Positions 10,790-22,031 are shown, numbered from the stretch's first letter. The stretch is 52,500 nt of DNA from Symbiodinium natans (GCA_905221605.1 CAJNDS010000474.1:1-52500), one strand, 5' to 3'. Translations and numbers: made by a program. Notes: generated by a model not told the origin, from the letters alone.

Positions 10790-12130
10790 AGGACAGTGAC
10801 TGAGCTTTGCTGGGCCTAGCTCCTGCTTTCTCGGCGCCACGCTGCAAAGAGCGTTTCGCAAGTCCCCCCAAAAGTGACAGTGCCAGGCACCATTGAGTAC
10901 CTGGTTGCAAGTAATAGGATGCACCGATCATGCTGTGCTCTTGCTGGCTCTCAGCTGTGCGCTTGTCCTCGCTCTGCAGCCCAAATGATTGCATATCAAA
11001 GGCAACAGAGTGTGACCTCAGCCACACCCATTTAGCAGCACCCCAGCCATCCACATCAGCCAAACGCATTTTGGACCCCGGTCAGGCCTGTGGCACTTGC
11101 GTGGACTGCACCAGCAAAAGTGACCTCTGACAAGAGACCCTAGTAGCTTGGTTCTGTTCTGGGTACTTCTGGCGGTCAGGGGCCAAGGGTTGTCAAAAAG
11201 CCCCCCGAACGATCCAGAACGTCCCCAAAAATGCTTCCCAAGCCAGACGCAACACAAGTCAGCAAGCACGGCATTCTACGGTTCAGAGGAGTTGGGCGCC
11301 TCTGTTGGCTGCAAGCTGCTCTGCATCGTCAGCACATGGAGATACCAAAGGGCCCATGGCCACCTGAGCCGATGACTCTAAGACCAAGTGGCTGTGGCTG
11401 TTTAGAGTTTTAGGGTTTAGGGTTTAGGTCTTCAAGAATGCTCTTGCGCATTCTGAACTGCAATGCCCCAATGTTCAGGCGAGTCGCTGGGAGCCAGTGC
11501 AACAGCTGATCAGGGTGTTGTACGTGACGATGTCCTGTCCAAGTTGGATTCAGATCCTCAAGACAAAGTGCGAGGCCATGAGCGGAAGGTGTAGGTCCAG
11601 TGTAGGTCCTATAGGTGACACCTCTGAGCTCCAGCAAGGGCTCGAAACATGCACTGTCGTTCTTTGCGAGGCCGGAAGATTGATGGATTTCGTGAACATC
11701 ATGAAAGGCGGGAGAAGACTCTCAGAGACTGACACGTCGAAGGGGTCGAAGGAGCGAAAGGAGGGGGGACTTTGAATTGAGATTTCGCAATGTCGCCAGG
11801 TGCAAAATCACGTCGGATGGGCCCATTTCCATAGAGTTTTTTTGTTCGAGTCGCTGTTAAGATCTCCCTTTGTCGGAAAACTTTCCAGCTAATGGGCGGG
11901 CATCAAGTATAGGTTGCTGAGTGCATGTCAGGGATTCCCACTCGAACTGCCGGTGTAGTGTTTGGGGGAATCTAGAACTCATAGGGGACCATATGCAACC
12001 CGAACCTGCAAAAGGCATGCATGATGCCCGCATCGACCCAGTCCGGCGCAGCTTCCCGCGACTCCAAGGCAGAGAGCAAGGACCTGATCCATGCATGGCC
12101 ACGACAGTAGCTTGAGGTGCTGGGGCTGAA
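10790..12130. other. No supportable gene; one telomere-like run
   Basis: Short overlapping frames only. A TTTAGGG run (11401-11429) lies inside. Confidence 0.4.
11401..11429 (+). repeat. Telomere-like TTTAGGG run
   Basis: Three to four heptamers, GTTTTAGGGTTTAGGGTTTAG, in the G-rich orientation. The run is internal to the window, not at an end. Confidence 0.9.
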
Positions 12131-12132
12131 GT

Positions 12133-12230
12133 TGGGTATCTCCCCAAATAGGGGTACCCCTTTTATACCCCAAATAGAACAGAATCCCCTCAAGGGGACG
12201 CCCCAAAACGGGCGCCCCTATGTTCGGAAA
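12133..12230. mobile_element. Miniature element family B, copy 1
   Basis: A GC-palindromic segment starts ATCTCCCCAAATAGGGGTAC and closes GGGCGCCCCTATGTTCGGAAA. The ends are imperfect inverted repeats of each other. Copies with the same closing CCATGTTCGGAAA or CTATGTTCCGAAA lie at 20781-20890 and 48314-48408, and a lone arm (TTTCCGAAATTAGGGGTACC) at about 32154. Internal phrases GAATCCCCTCAA and GGGGAC are shared with the 20.8 kb copy. Confidence 0.8.
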
Positions 12231-12279
12231 CTTGTGTTACCATGACAGGCAGGCTGGGCATGGCCAGGTGCATGTCCAT

Positions 12280-12388
12280 GTGGGGGTTCACGAAAATGAG
12301 GGACTCCTAAAAATCCCCGAATAGTAGGATTCCCTTCGAATAAGGACCCCAATAAGGTCCCCCTAAAAATTCGGTCGGAAAGCCCAAT
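12280..12388. mobile_element. Possible further miniature element
   Basis: Repeated CTAAAAATCCCCGAATA and CCTAAAAATTCGGTCGGAAA phrases and nested GGACCCCAATAAGGTCC symmetry resemble family B in style. The two ends are not clean inverted repeats, so this is a weaker call. Confidence 0.4.
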
Positions 12389-12389
12389 G

Positions 12390-15300
12390 TCCGAGAGGCC
12401 TCGCTCTGCCCCGCAGCCCGATGCTTTCAGACACGCAGAGAATGACATAATTACACAAGAACATTAACTTGTGAGGTCATTTTGGCCCTGACTTGTGTCT
12501 AAACCCCTAGACTCAACCTCCCCAATAATCACACTTGAGACCCAAATCTTGTATTCGCTCTCGCGCACCTCGCTCGCAGCCAGCGTCCACCTATGCAGGC
12601 CGCCATGGCAGCATTGGTGGCCTGCGACGGGGCTCATATCGATGCCCAAGTGTGGCCGTTGCTCTTTCGTAGGCCGATGTTCACGAAATTGTGGCTTGGA
12701 ACTCGGACTGGTTTGGTCTTTGACCAGTCTTGTTGAAAGATTCGCCGCGCTCGATCAAGCTTTGCAGCTAGTGAAGGCGTTAGTTTTTGGACAAATCGGA
12801 GCCCGAGTGCTTTGAAGGCTAAGAACCTTAGGGCGCAGCCAAGACAGGATCATCAGTCTGATTTGACGTCACCATCGCAAGATGGCAAGAAGCCCCACGT
12901 CTTGCAGCATAAGCCCAAACCGCTTGAGATCTACTTCAACGAACCTGCGAAAAAAACGCTAGAGCACACCGCATCATACAGACTGTAGCATGGGTTGCAG
13001 TCGAAAAAAAGAGCTGTCAAGTTGAGCTTGCATCCAAAGATCTCGAACCAAGTGCTGTGACGCGATGGTGGCCAAGAGCTGGGTTGAGTGGCTCCAGTGG
13101 CTGCTCTGTTCCTGGAGTTCAAATGATGTCTCTCTGCAGTCGTGGCATTGTGCCTTCTTTGGCATATGCAGCTCAACAAGGCGTGCAAGAGCGCGCCGAC
13201 GTTCATTCAGCGACGGCAGTGCGCAGCCGATCCCTGCATCCGCTCTCATGCTGTGTATGAAGGTTGCTAGGTACAAGAAGGCTAACTGAAAGCTTGCAGC
13301 ACTGGCTGCGTGTCACCTCAGCAGCCTGTGATTCTAAGTTCCATGTGGCGAGCCAAACAGCGAGTTTGGCCGCACGGCTAGGCATGAACACCTTCAGCCC
13401 AGGTGCCAGAGTCATGGCCAACGATCCAAAGGCGGCAGCATCCGCAACTCGGCACCTAGAGTGCTCGACCCTTCAGAAAGCCCGAGGCTCTAGAAAAAAT
13501 CTGGCCGCGTTCGATATGAAGGGCATAGCGCCTGCTTCTGAAAAGTGCATAAACATGCCCAATTTGCCACGCAAAGAGTAACAATGCAAGTGCTAAGAGT
13601 GAAGCACCAGCATCCCAGCCTGTGGGCATCCAGGCATAGTGACAGAGCGTGGCGCCTGGGCGGGCAGAAGCAAGGTAGCAGAAACAACCAAGGTGCTGCT
13701 TACATGCCTATCATCATCATCATCATCATCATCATTACAGGCTATGTTTACGTAGACCCAAGTTGAGGCCCAAGTGGAAGTCCAAGAGTGCAGACGCCAT
13801 CCCACTACTCTACAACCCGCGACCATCTAACAACGCCAACAAAGGTCTGTTGAAAGCAGCTTTGCTCTAAGAATGCTCAAGAAGTGGATACCTGGGGATG
13901 ATGTCGGACACTGATTCTTGCTGTGCGCACAGAGAGTCCTTACCATGTACAACAACAGGGAAAGCCACGAGCATGCACAAGAGCAATCACCAGCCTGCCC
14001 GACATCAAGTCACATTCTGCACAGTGTGTGTCTGTTGATACCTTGGAAGCTACTGAGTATCTGCGGCCAGGACTCCATGCCCTCCCCCGCTGCATGGCGC
14101 CAAGTGCGGCGCCGATGACGCCAGGGTTGGTGCGGCCCTGCATTAGAGTGTTGAATGATTATCTGAAGGCCAAGGGCTCACATTGGCAATGGTTCCATGT
14201 CCTTCCTCAACCACCACCTCACCAGGTCTCCACAAAATTCGATTGCTTACCGAGACTGGGAGGCCTTGAGCTGCTCCAAAACATGCAAAGCGGCATGCCA
14301 CCTCTGCGCCTGTCGCGAGGTTTCGAATTCGGGCGTTTGATCCTGCAAGCCCCTGAACGCTTGTCAGCTTTGACGAAGCCTGCTTCCCTACAGTAGAACC
14401 GCGGCCGATGTCGATGCTACTAAGTTAACGTTATTGTCTGCTTCCTACATGCTGAGCCCAGGCTTCTCTTGCTACTGTATGCAGCCTGCTCAAAAATCAT
14501 CCCCCAAACTCCCGGAACTAGCGCGTGCCTTTCCCAAGGCCGAGATGCGGGATTTTGAAACCTGAGTGTTTTCAAAGCTGTGCCGAGCCCGCTTTTCATG
14601 CATACTTTGGCTGTGCAAGTCCGGCAGGTGTTCTCTCTCAGGCCTCATCGTCGGACCCCAAAGGCCCGCTTATGTCTGGCTGAGCTCTACCGACAAAAGG
14701 ATGAACCCAACAATGCCTTTTCTTTCAGCCCGACGGAGAGCGACGCTGGAGCAAACACAACAATTCCTACAACACACTTTCCGATTGGGTTTGATTGCTG
14801 TTTTGTCCTGGTTTCATGGTGACCCTCTTGCTTATGTAGAACGAGCGTAGGCGGCCGGCACGAAGGAGCCGGTGCAACTGCCATCGCCATGCATCCATGG
14901 ACACACCATGCCGTGTCCCGGGTCCCACGTCTGGCTATGCGGAGGTTGCTCTTGAGCAGTTGTTAGCTCGCGAGAATGCATGACATGAACAATCCTTGAG
15001 CTCACGTCCTTCTAGCAATCGTTAGCACATCCCAAAGATGTTGCTGGTCACCAGTCGGGCCGCATGCATCAAAGGTGGGCCGTGCGTCGGCACAAACGGA
15101 AAGGTTAAACACCCTCCCGGCTAGTGCGCTTAGAGGAAGGCGGAGGCGAGGATAGGTCCAGATGACATCTTCTACCAGCTGAAAGACGAGCGAGCTGGCT
15201 TCCAAGTCCTTCAAAATAAGGCTTCCTACGCTTTGCGTGCTGTACAGTTGCTGCCTTTCCCAAGCCCACTTCGAGAGTACCCAGGACGCTTTTCCCTCTC

Positions 15301-15440
15301 AGCCGGGCTCATCGAAATAGGTCAGTAACTCATCGTAAGCTGCGCGTATTTCCATGAACCGCTGTGTCACCAAATCCTCCACGTCCTTGCTGTTCCTTTG
15401 CAGCAAGTCGGAACGAGGGTGAAGAAGGGTTGTACCTACT
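12390..15440. other. No supportable gene
   Basis: Many overlapping short frames on both strands, none with recognisable motifs. The plus frame near 14640-14780 (PKARLCLAELYRQKDEPNNA) is the most protein-like and might be an exon, but I cannot support it. The stretch contains a trinucleotide microsatellite. Confidence 0.35.
13709..13735. repeat. (ATC)9 microsatellite
   Basis: Nine perfect ATC triplets. Confidence 0.95.
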
Positions 15441-15445
15441 CATAG

Positions 15446-15573
15446 ATGTAAATATATATATATATATATATGTATACTTATACATATACATATATGTGTT
15501 AGATACATATATAAACGAATACACATATACAAATACAGAAAACACTATAAGAATATATGCATATATATATATA
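15446..15573. repeat. TA/TACA-rich simple repeat
   Basis: Two pure (TA)n runs (TATATATATATATATATATG at the left, ATATATATATATATGCC at the right) bracket about 85 bases of ACATATAC-like sequence. The ends mirror each other, giving a large self-pairing AT-rich structure. Confidence 0.9.
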
Positions 15574-15879
15574 TATGCCAGAGTCTTCCGTTCGTTGCAA
15601 CAGTAACAAACCCTGAACAAATTCTTCCGGGGTTTACTGTGGGTTTTGAAGGGAAACCATGAGTAATCAAGGGAGGTTCTCCCCCCCATCCCCCCTCTTC
15701 AGCCAATAACTATTAAATTCTCATACTGTTAAAAGGCCTTAGCGAGAACGATCGCGAAGCCAGCTGTCGTGTGACTAGGGCGCTGAGGACATGCCCGCCG
15801 GACACCAGCTCAACATCCCAAAGCGCATGAACATGAGCTGAAGGCTGAACACATTGGAACACCTGAAACTGGCCAAGGA

Positions 15880-15922
15880 TCTTGTCTGGATGATATTTGA
15901 GAGCAAGCTTCTTGTACGCAGC
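15880..15922 (-). CDS. J-domain (DnaJ-type) exon fragment
   Basis: From 15922 down, the minus strand encodes AAYKKLALKYHPDK, the end of helix II and the invariant HPD loop of a J-domain. J-domain proteins recruit and stimulate Hsp70 chaperones, and HPD is the essential motif. The exon starts exactly after CCCCAG|G, a good AG|G acceptor. After the final Lys the frame continues ILGQFQVFQ, which is not J-domain helix III; ending the exon at AA|GATCCT with a GA donor (known in dinoflagellates) would explain this. Helix I and helix III are not found nearby, so this is either one small exon of a gene with long introns or a remnant. Confidence 0.65.
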
Positions 15923-15934
15923 CTGGGGCACAGT

Positions 15935-18250
15935 GCAAGCCTGTCTGCCCTTCCCTGGTTCGTGACGTCACAGTGGCTTTGATGTTTGGACTGTCATCGA
16001 AATCTAGGTATGCTGGCATTGTGATCTGAACAACTTGACCATCTTTAATTACAGAAGACAAGACGAATGTCCAAACCACTCGTATCAAGCGTCACCTGGC
16101 CTTGACGTCTCTCAAGCTAGCGTTGGATGGCAACAGTAGAGTCTGGAGCTGTTGGCGCACATGGATAGGAACCTCGCAACAGCTTCATGTTGCATGCCTC
16201 CGGGATACTCGCATGATTGCGGCGCTTCCGAAGCAGAGGCAAGGGAGCGATTGATTCTACAATTGAAGCCAAATCATGTCTTAACCGTGAGAAATTGAAT
16301 GCCAATTTTATGCCAGACGCCGTCGGCTGCACCGGTGGTGGTGGCATGTAGTCGAAAGGACAGTTGGGTCGTCCCTGCGGGTCCTGCAGCAGAAGCTTGG
16401 AGGCCCATCGGGTGTGCTGACCTGCAAAAGCCTCCGCAATTCGCCGGATGTTGGTTCCCTCGTTTTAGTTTAGGGTTTAGGGTTTAGGGTTTAGGGATCA
16501 GGGTTCAGGGTTTAGGGTTCTGGGTTTATTGGGTTCAGGGCAGGGTGTCCTTGGGCTCTTTGGGAGGTGGCCGCCATCCGCCCGCATCGCTAGGCATCTT
16601 CGTCTGGCCGCCCGTCTTGGGGGCCCACTGAAACCAAATAGCCTGTCACAGGGCATTCAAGGCGATTTAAGCTCCGGATCATACCTTCAGGGTCGGTCGA
16701 GGGAAGAGCTTCCCAATTGCATGCGCCAACCCCTAACTCAAGGCAGCGGTAGACATCTTGTTTATGCCAGCTCACGCAAACTTCATGTGATTCACCTGTA
16801 GGTTCGCGACATGAAAGACGAGTGCTCCTCTAGAGTCCTGAAATTCATGCTTGTTTTGACAGTCTTTCGTGGTTCAGTTTGTTCGTTTCACTTTGTTCAA
16901 GAAATTTTGCATAAAGCTCTCAGGCAGATACATAGCACAGGTTCAAGTAAAGTTATCAATTTGCTTGGTTCATAAGAGCAAATGCAATGAGCACAGAAGC
17001 CGCTCAACCGTGGTGCGCATAGGTTTGTAAAGATAGGCGGTTCGCCCAATCAGTATCTTGGGCGTCTACTCTCGAAGATGGGAGCATGGTGGTTTAGGAA
17101 GCGTGTGTGCGTAGACCATGTTTTACGCGCGTTTTCCCGACTGGAATTTCAAGGAATCCGGTGCCGTGATCCCTTACTTCTTCCTTTCCACTAAACCCTG
17201 CACTGTTGGGGCCTCGCGAATCAGTCTCTCACGCCGACCATGGAAGTCTGCAGAGTTGAAGTACGCGGATCGCATTCCCATGTTCCAACACTCCTGTGAC
17301 CGCATGCGGCTGCTGGATTTGGTACTAGGCATGGTAACATACCCTGCCGTTCCAAGCCTTTTAAGATCCCTCAAGCCATTAAGCGCTTCAGCCAGTGTCT
17401 TGGGCTCCTCCCGCAGGGCACCAAACGGAAGCGCATCCCAGTATGCAACTTTCTTTACTCGAGTTCTTTGCTCTTTCCTCGGTTGGCACATTCAGGAATG
17501 AAAATGAAAGACATGGCATCCGTCTTGTTGCTATGTTGTTTCAGCGTGGCCAGACAAACGTTCCCTGACCTCTGGACCTCTTGCTGGGCACCTCGGCATG
17601 ATGCCCACACATCAGTCCTATACTCTCCTTAGAACCTTAAGAAAATAATCTGTTTGATATCCTCTTGGGTTTTATATCAACGAAAATAAAAAAAATCCCC
17701 AGGCGGCTATAGAGTCCAAGCATCTCTGCCACTTTGGGCAAATCAAAGGTTGCATACTCCTGCTGCAAGGCAGGGGCAGGCAGCGCGTCGATCTCGCCCC
17801 ACCTCGACCAACATTTGATACGTGCGCAAACAACATGGAAGCTTCCCCCACCGGCAACTGTGGAGCTACCGCAATGTGCAGGATCCCGAAACTAGCGTTG
17901 CAAAAGCCTCTTTGAGTTCCGAACCCCAAAACTGTCCTCAACATCATTTAACACGTAATAACGCGGTTGCGCCTCCGGTACAATGCAGCCGCACGCTTTG
18001 TGGTAACCAAAAGCTTCAGGTCCAGGCCGATGGCCAAGTACAGGTCCTGCTTGGATGACTGATCATGGTTGACACTTGTCCATGGTACTGTAGTATGAAA
18101 GAGCCGCTGAGGTTGAACTGTATGACGCCCACCGTCAGGGTTCTCTTCGCTACTGCAGCATCATGTGGTGGCAGTTTCGACATGCCCATGATGATGCCGT
18201 GATGCGGATGCAAGCAGTCGTTTGGGTGATGTGCCAGGTTTCAAGACTTT
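15935..18250. other. No supportable gene
   Basis: Frames at 17118-17501 (plus) and 17174-17491 (minus) overlap each other and neither is recognisable. A telomere-like run lies at 16463-16544. Confidence 0.35.
16463..16544 (+). repeat. Telomere-like run with TTCAGGG variants
   Basis: Begins with TTTAGGG heptamers and passes into GGGATCAGGGTTCAGGG and GGGTTCTGGGTTTATTGGG variants. The decay from perfect to variant units within one block looks like an old array. Confidence 0.9.
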
Positions 18251-18470
18251 GTATACAGGCATGTTGATGCAATTGCGTTGTGAGCTTGTAATCGGTCTTG
18301 AGCTCCATGCCCCTGCTGATGTCTACTGATGCACTCCCCGCCCCTTCGTTTCTCAGTTTCCCAAAGACCAGTTCTTCAAGTCCGACGGTGTGCTTTTTGT
18401 TACTGCGTTTCACAAGCCGTCTCATGCTGCGAGCCCTGGCTGAACAGGGCTGCTGTTGGGTATTGCAGGA
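18250..18470 (-). CDS. Weak exon candidate, unrecognised
   Basis: The minus frame reads KKHTVGLEELVFGKLRNEGA and continues VDISRGMELKTDYKLTTQ without a stop, with a protein-like mixture. It runs on into the minisatellite-derived reading frame upstream, so its open length is partly an artefact of the repeat. No family is recognised. Confidence 0.2.
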
Positions 18471-18580
18471 ACAAACTGCATGCTTTTCGCTGCTAACATT
18501 ACCCAGTGATGGGCCGACCAGAACCTGTGGGTGTTTCTTCACTGTGACGGGAAACCGCGACTGCGGAAAACCACGGGACG

Positions 18581-18820
18581 GTATGACCGGGTATGACCGG
18601 GTATGACCGGGTATGCCCGGGTATGACCGGGTATGACCGGGTATGACCGGGTATGACCGGGTATGACCGGGTATGACCGGGTATGCCCGGGTATGACCGG
18701 GTATGACCGGGTATGACCGGGTATGACCGGGTATGCCCGGGTATGACCGGGTATGCCCGGGTATGACCGGGTATGACCGGGTATGACCGGGTATGACCGG
18801 GTATGACCGGGTATGACCGG
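18581..18820. repeat. 10-bp minisatellite A: (GTATGACCGG)24
   Basis: There are twenty-four perfectly spaced decamers. Twenty are GTATGACCGG and four (at 18611, 18681, 18731 and 18751) are GTATGCCCGG. Because 10 is not a multiple of 3, each strand gives the same repeating decapeptide in all frames (for example HTRSYPVIPG on the minus strand), so the long open frames here are a property of the repeat and not evidence of a gene. Confidence 0.98.
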
Positions 18821-18830
18821 GCATGACTCA

Positions 18831-19090
18831 GGCGTACTCGGGCGTACTCGGGCATACTCGGACGTACTCGGGCGTACTCGGGCGTACTCGGGCGTACTCG
18901 GGCGCACTCGGGCGTACTCGGACGTACTCGGGCGTACTCGGGCGTACTCGGGCGTACTCGGGCGTACTCGGGCGTACTCGGGCGTACTCCGGCGTACTCG
19001 GGCGTACTCGGACGTACTCGGGCGTACTCGGGCGTACTCGGGCGTACTCGGGCGTACTCGGGCGTACTGGGGCGCACTCGGGCGTACTCG
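18831..19090. repeat. 10-bp minisatellite B: (GGCGTACTCG)26
   Basis: Twenty-six decamers follow minisatellite A after one hybrid unit (GCATGACTCA, 18821-18830). Variants include GGCATACTCG, GACGTACTCG (three times), GGCGCACTCG (twice), GGCGTACTCC and GGCGTACTGG. The minus strand reads as STPEYARVRP-type decapeptides. The two arrays share length and the CGGG/CGGGC core, which suggests one evolved from the other. Confidence 0.98.
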
Positions 19091-19378
19091 GCCTGCAGTC
19101 GCGGAACGCGGCCGCAATGTGTTTCTTGCCTTTCCGATGCCCATTGCCGGGACCCAGATAGATGCTCAACGTCAGGGCCGTCGGTGACTTTGGCGGCCGG
19201 TGGGCTTTCCGATGCTAGGGAACATGTTTCTCTGGCTTGGTTGCAGGGGTCGCAGCAACCATCAGAAACCAGCATAAATGAGTAGCCCAGAAACCAAATC
19301 AAAGAAGGGTCGCCTTTCTTTCATGTAGGTTGGCTCCGTTAGAATGGGATCCAGAACCCAAGATGGTGCAGTAATCGA

Positions 19379-19517
19379 GGGGTCGTACCTTGAACTTTTG
19401 AGGTTGCAACCTTGGGTTTTGAGGAACCTGTTTATGGATCCTTACGGTAGTATAAGGGCCATGTTAGGAGTACATTAAGGGGAACCTCTTCGGGGCACAA
19501 CCTCAGGGGTACGAGCC
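19379..19517. mobile_element. Inverted-repeat element, about 139 bp
   Basis: The left end GGGTCGTACC then TTGAGGTTGC, and the right end ACAACCTCAGGGGTACGAGCC, are inverted repeats about 40 bases long with an indel. The interior has CCTTACGGTAGTATAAGGGCC, reminiscent of family A. There is no coding capacity. Confidence 0.6.
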
Positions 19518-19519
19518 TT

Positions 19520-20780
19520 CATCCCTTGAAGTACACGGGGGCACCGCTATGCTTCCTATGCTGCTGCATTCTGCCGTGGCACCTGGGGGTATCCGAGATT
19601 ATGGGTACCTTATGTAGGTCCTTATCATCAGGGGATCCTAGTATTTCGGGGTTTATTTTAGGGGCCCCCTACCCACCTTGCAGAGTGTGCCCAGCAGGCG
19701 GTCCCAGAGCTCTGCGCGCTGCATATCCTGGATAAAGCTCAGAAAAAAAAGCGTGCTTTACTGCCCCCCCCCCCCCCCCCGGCCTGCACCCCAAACGCTA
19801 CCTAAACCCAAAACAGGTACTGTAACTACGGTAATTAGTGATGTTTAGGGTGCCGGTGGCATTCCCACATACTCTCACACAAACGATGCCCAACCTCCCA
19901 GCCCCCAGACGTTTTCAGCTCCGAGCTCGGAGACGTGGACTGGAGATGGCTTCGTTATGACCGTTATGCTGCCCAGCCACCGGAGAAGTCGCCTCCAGAG
20001 GTGCTGCAAGCTTGCGCCTGGCGCACTCCCGGAAGAGGGCCTGTGAGGTGCAGGGGGACAGGCGGTTTTGTGTGCGGCACTGAGCCAGAGAGTGACTGCT
20101 TCATCCTGCTTCTCTCATTTCCTCGAATGTAGTCTGCTTCTCATTGCATCTCTAGGCACTGCCAGTGGCAGTTCCTCCCAGACAGCTGCAGATCGAAGTT
20201 GGGCTTCCTCGGATTGTCACCCGCTGGAATGCTTGTTGTTGGCTGTGCCCTCCAGCGGCTCTTAAGCTGGGGGTGCGTTTCAAAGCTTCAGCCCGCCGCC
20301 TGGAATGACCTAGCTGCTAGCTCGGGCCTACAACCTTAAGCTGGAATACCTGAAGGGCATCAGCCATCTTTATATGTTTCTTGCATATCGCATCGAGCAG
20401 AGCGAGAGGCACTGCTGGGCCTGTGCTCTCCACTGTCGCACAACTCGCGTATCTTTGAAGCTTGGCCTCTCGAAATCCTAGACTTCAATCATCTTCCACT
20501 CTTGTGGCAAACATGGCTTTTGAAGCCCAGCTTCGAGATCACCTTTGGCACCTGGCTCGATGCCCACCAGCCTTCTCAAGGTTCTTTCCAAGGGTTGAGG
20601 CCGTCACGCTTCGAAGTAGTAGGGAGACTCTGATCGAGGTTTGGGGCAACGCATCTGAACCCCCAAGCCCAGTGTAGAGACATGGTTGGCCATGGGTTTG
20701 GCACATGAGTAGGTACTGTACCATGTCCCAGCAGTCGAAGCAAACGGAAAATATGAGGGAGCGAGGCCTTTGCTCTGCCC
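19520..20780. other. Intergenic; poly-C tract, no gene
   Basis: A run of 18 C residues (19763-19780) stands out. A further GGGTACCTTATGTAGGTCCTT and GGGGATCC patch at 19590-19670 resembles the miniature elements. The short plus frame at 20462-20677 (AFEAQLRDHLWHLARCPPAF) looks protein-like but cannot be placed. Confidence 0.4.
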
Positions 20781-20890
20781 TATTGGGGATATTTCTAAAC
20801 ATAGGGGTGCCCCCTTATCTACCCCGAATAGAGTAGGAATCCCCTCAAAGGGGACCCCCCCTCCAAAAGGGTACCCCCCATGTTCGGAAA
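20781..20890. mobile_element. Miniature element family B, copy 2
   Basis: Left end TATTTCTAAACATAGGGGTG, right end GGTACCCCCCATGTTCGGAAA; these are inverted repeats. The interior has GAATAGAGTAGGAATCCCCT, parallel to the 12.1 kb copy. Confidence 0.8.
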
Positions 20891-21031
20891 GGCCCAATTT
20901 AGCCGAGGAACCTCGCAAATTCCCTTTCAAGCTCTGCAGTACTCATCTTGGCAAGCACCTCGGGAGCATGGTCTGAAATTCGTATTGAATCCTGCACCAA
21001 GGGCTAATCAACTTGACCAGCGGCATCGGAA

Positions 21032-21088
21032 CTAAACCCTAAACCCTAAACCCTATAAACCCTAAACCCTAAACCCTAAGCCCTAAAT
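21032..21088 (-). repeat. Telomere-like CCCTAAA run
   Basis: About eight heptamers in the C-rich orientation with one CCCTATAAA interruption and a CCCTAAG variant. Confidence 0.95.
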
Positions 21089-21232
21089 TTTGTAGCCGAT
21101 CTGCGTCCCATCGCTCGGTCACCGCGTTCGCCGCCGCAAAGGAGCCAAGGTCTCGGACAGGAACCCCGGAGCGCTCCTCGTTGTTGAGGGATTAATCGCT
21201 CACACTCGGACAAGCCAGGCGAGGTACACACT

Positions 21233-21262
21233 GAGGGCTTAGGGTTTAGGGCTTAGGGTTTG
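21233..21262 (+). repeat. Telomere-like run, opposite orientation
   Basis: GGGCTTAGGGTTTAGGGCTTAG lies only about 145 bases from the C-rich run at 21032-21088 and has the opposite orientation. The two runs therefore face each other. Confidence 0.9.
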
Positions 21263-21535
21263 AGTTTAAGGAGCTGGCAGCATCTGTTGAAATATGCAAA
21301 CTCGCCACCTTCAGCCCCCCTTATTCCGTTCCTAGGCCCTGCTGAACTGCTTGTGTGGTGGCACCTCAACACGAGGAAGATAAATTCAACCCAGTTCTTT
21401 GCCGAAAGCGACTTTCAACATGTTAGCCGCACGTCGGCTGCTTTTCTATGCCTTTGACGAACCGACGAACCACTTCTCATGGCGAAACCTCCTTTCATCA
21501 ATTCAATGTCCTTTTCACGTTCTCCCCAATGAAAA

Positions 21536-21660
21536 TCACTGAACCAACTGCAAGCGCAAAGAAGGGTCGTACAGGCCGGCGAACTGGTCCACGATCAATT
21601 CGTTCAGAATGTTATTTAAGAGCTCGTCGTCCTTCTCGACGCGCAGCTTGTCGAAGTCCT
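21536..21660 (-). CDS. Exon, unrecognised acidic segment
   Basis: After a CATGCAG acceptor at 21661 the minus strand reads EDFDKLRVEKDDELLNNILN and continues ELIVDQFAGLYDPSLRLQ to a stop at 21536. The amphipathic, highly charged composition is convincingly protein. It lies just downstream of the exon at 21893-22031 and of the DUF4116 gene, on the same strand, so it may be its 3' end or the start of another gene. Family unknown. Confidence 0.5.
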
Positions 21661-21892
21661 CTGCATGAGAGCTATTGGCTACCCATCAGTTCACTGGCCT
21701 TCTAGCAAGCACAGAGTGTGTGAGCAATATGTCAAATGATGCCAGAGATGCGGCTGTGCCTTCTTGTATACCCACTGCGTGGCGTTCAAGCCGCCGGCGA
21801 AAGTCTCAACACTGAAATCAATCCTTGCATCCCCACCTGGCACTGGATCGGGGTTTCACTGCCTCTCCGCCATTCTACAGTATAATACTTAC

Positions 21893-22031
21893 CTGCAGCG
21901 AAAACATCCTCTTGTTCCGTGACACCTTTGTCGATGCTGACCACCGTGCCCTGAAGCCCAGACTTCAGCTTCAAGTTGCTAACGCTGTAGAAATCCTGAA
22001 GTACCTGGTCTTTCTTGTGACCTCTTGACAT
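21893..22031 (-). CDS. Exon, unrecognised, ending at a classical GT donor
   Basis: The minus strand reads HKKDQVLQDFYSVSNLKLKS then GLQGTVVSIDKGVTEQEDVF and AA, ending GCAG|GTAAGT at 21893/21892, a textbook splice donor. The GLQGTVVSID part has the look of a small beta-barrel (KOW/SH3-like) loop, but that is only an impression. It lies between the DUF4116 exons and the acidic exon at 21536-21660. Confidence 0.55.

Larger units (their letters stand above)
18555..19104. repeat. 10-bp inverted repeats enclosing the minisatellites
   Basis: CCGCGACTGC at 18555-18564 and its exact reverse complement GCAGTCGCGG at 19095-19104 flank the whole double array, 16 bases before the first unit and 4 bases after the last. 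The symmetric placement suggests the array sits inside a structured or inserted segment. Confidence 0.75.

Noticed and set aside
18499-19302. Long open frames (up to 267 codons) of decapeptide repeats on both strands
   Set aside because: They follow automatically from stop-free 10-bp tandem units; all frames give the same periodic peptide, and there is no gene-like sequence on either side.
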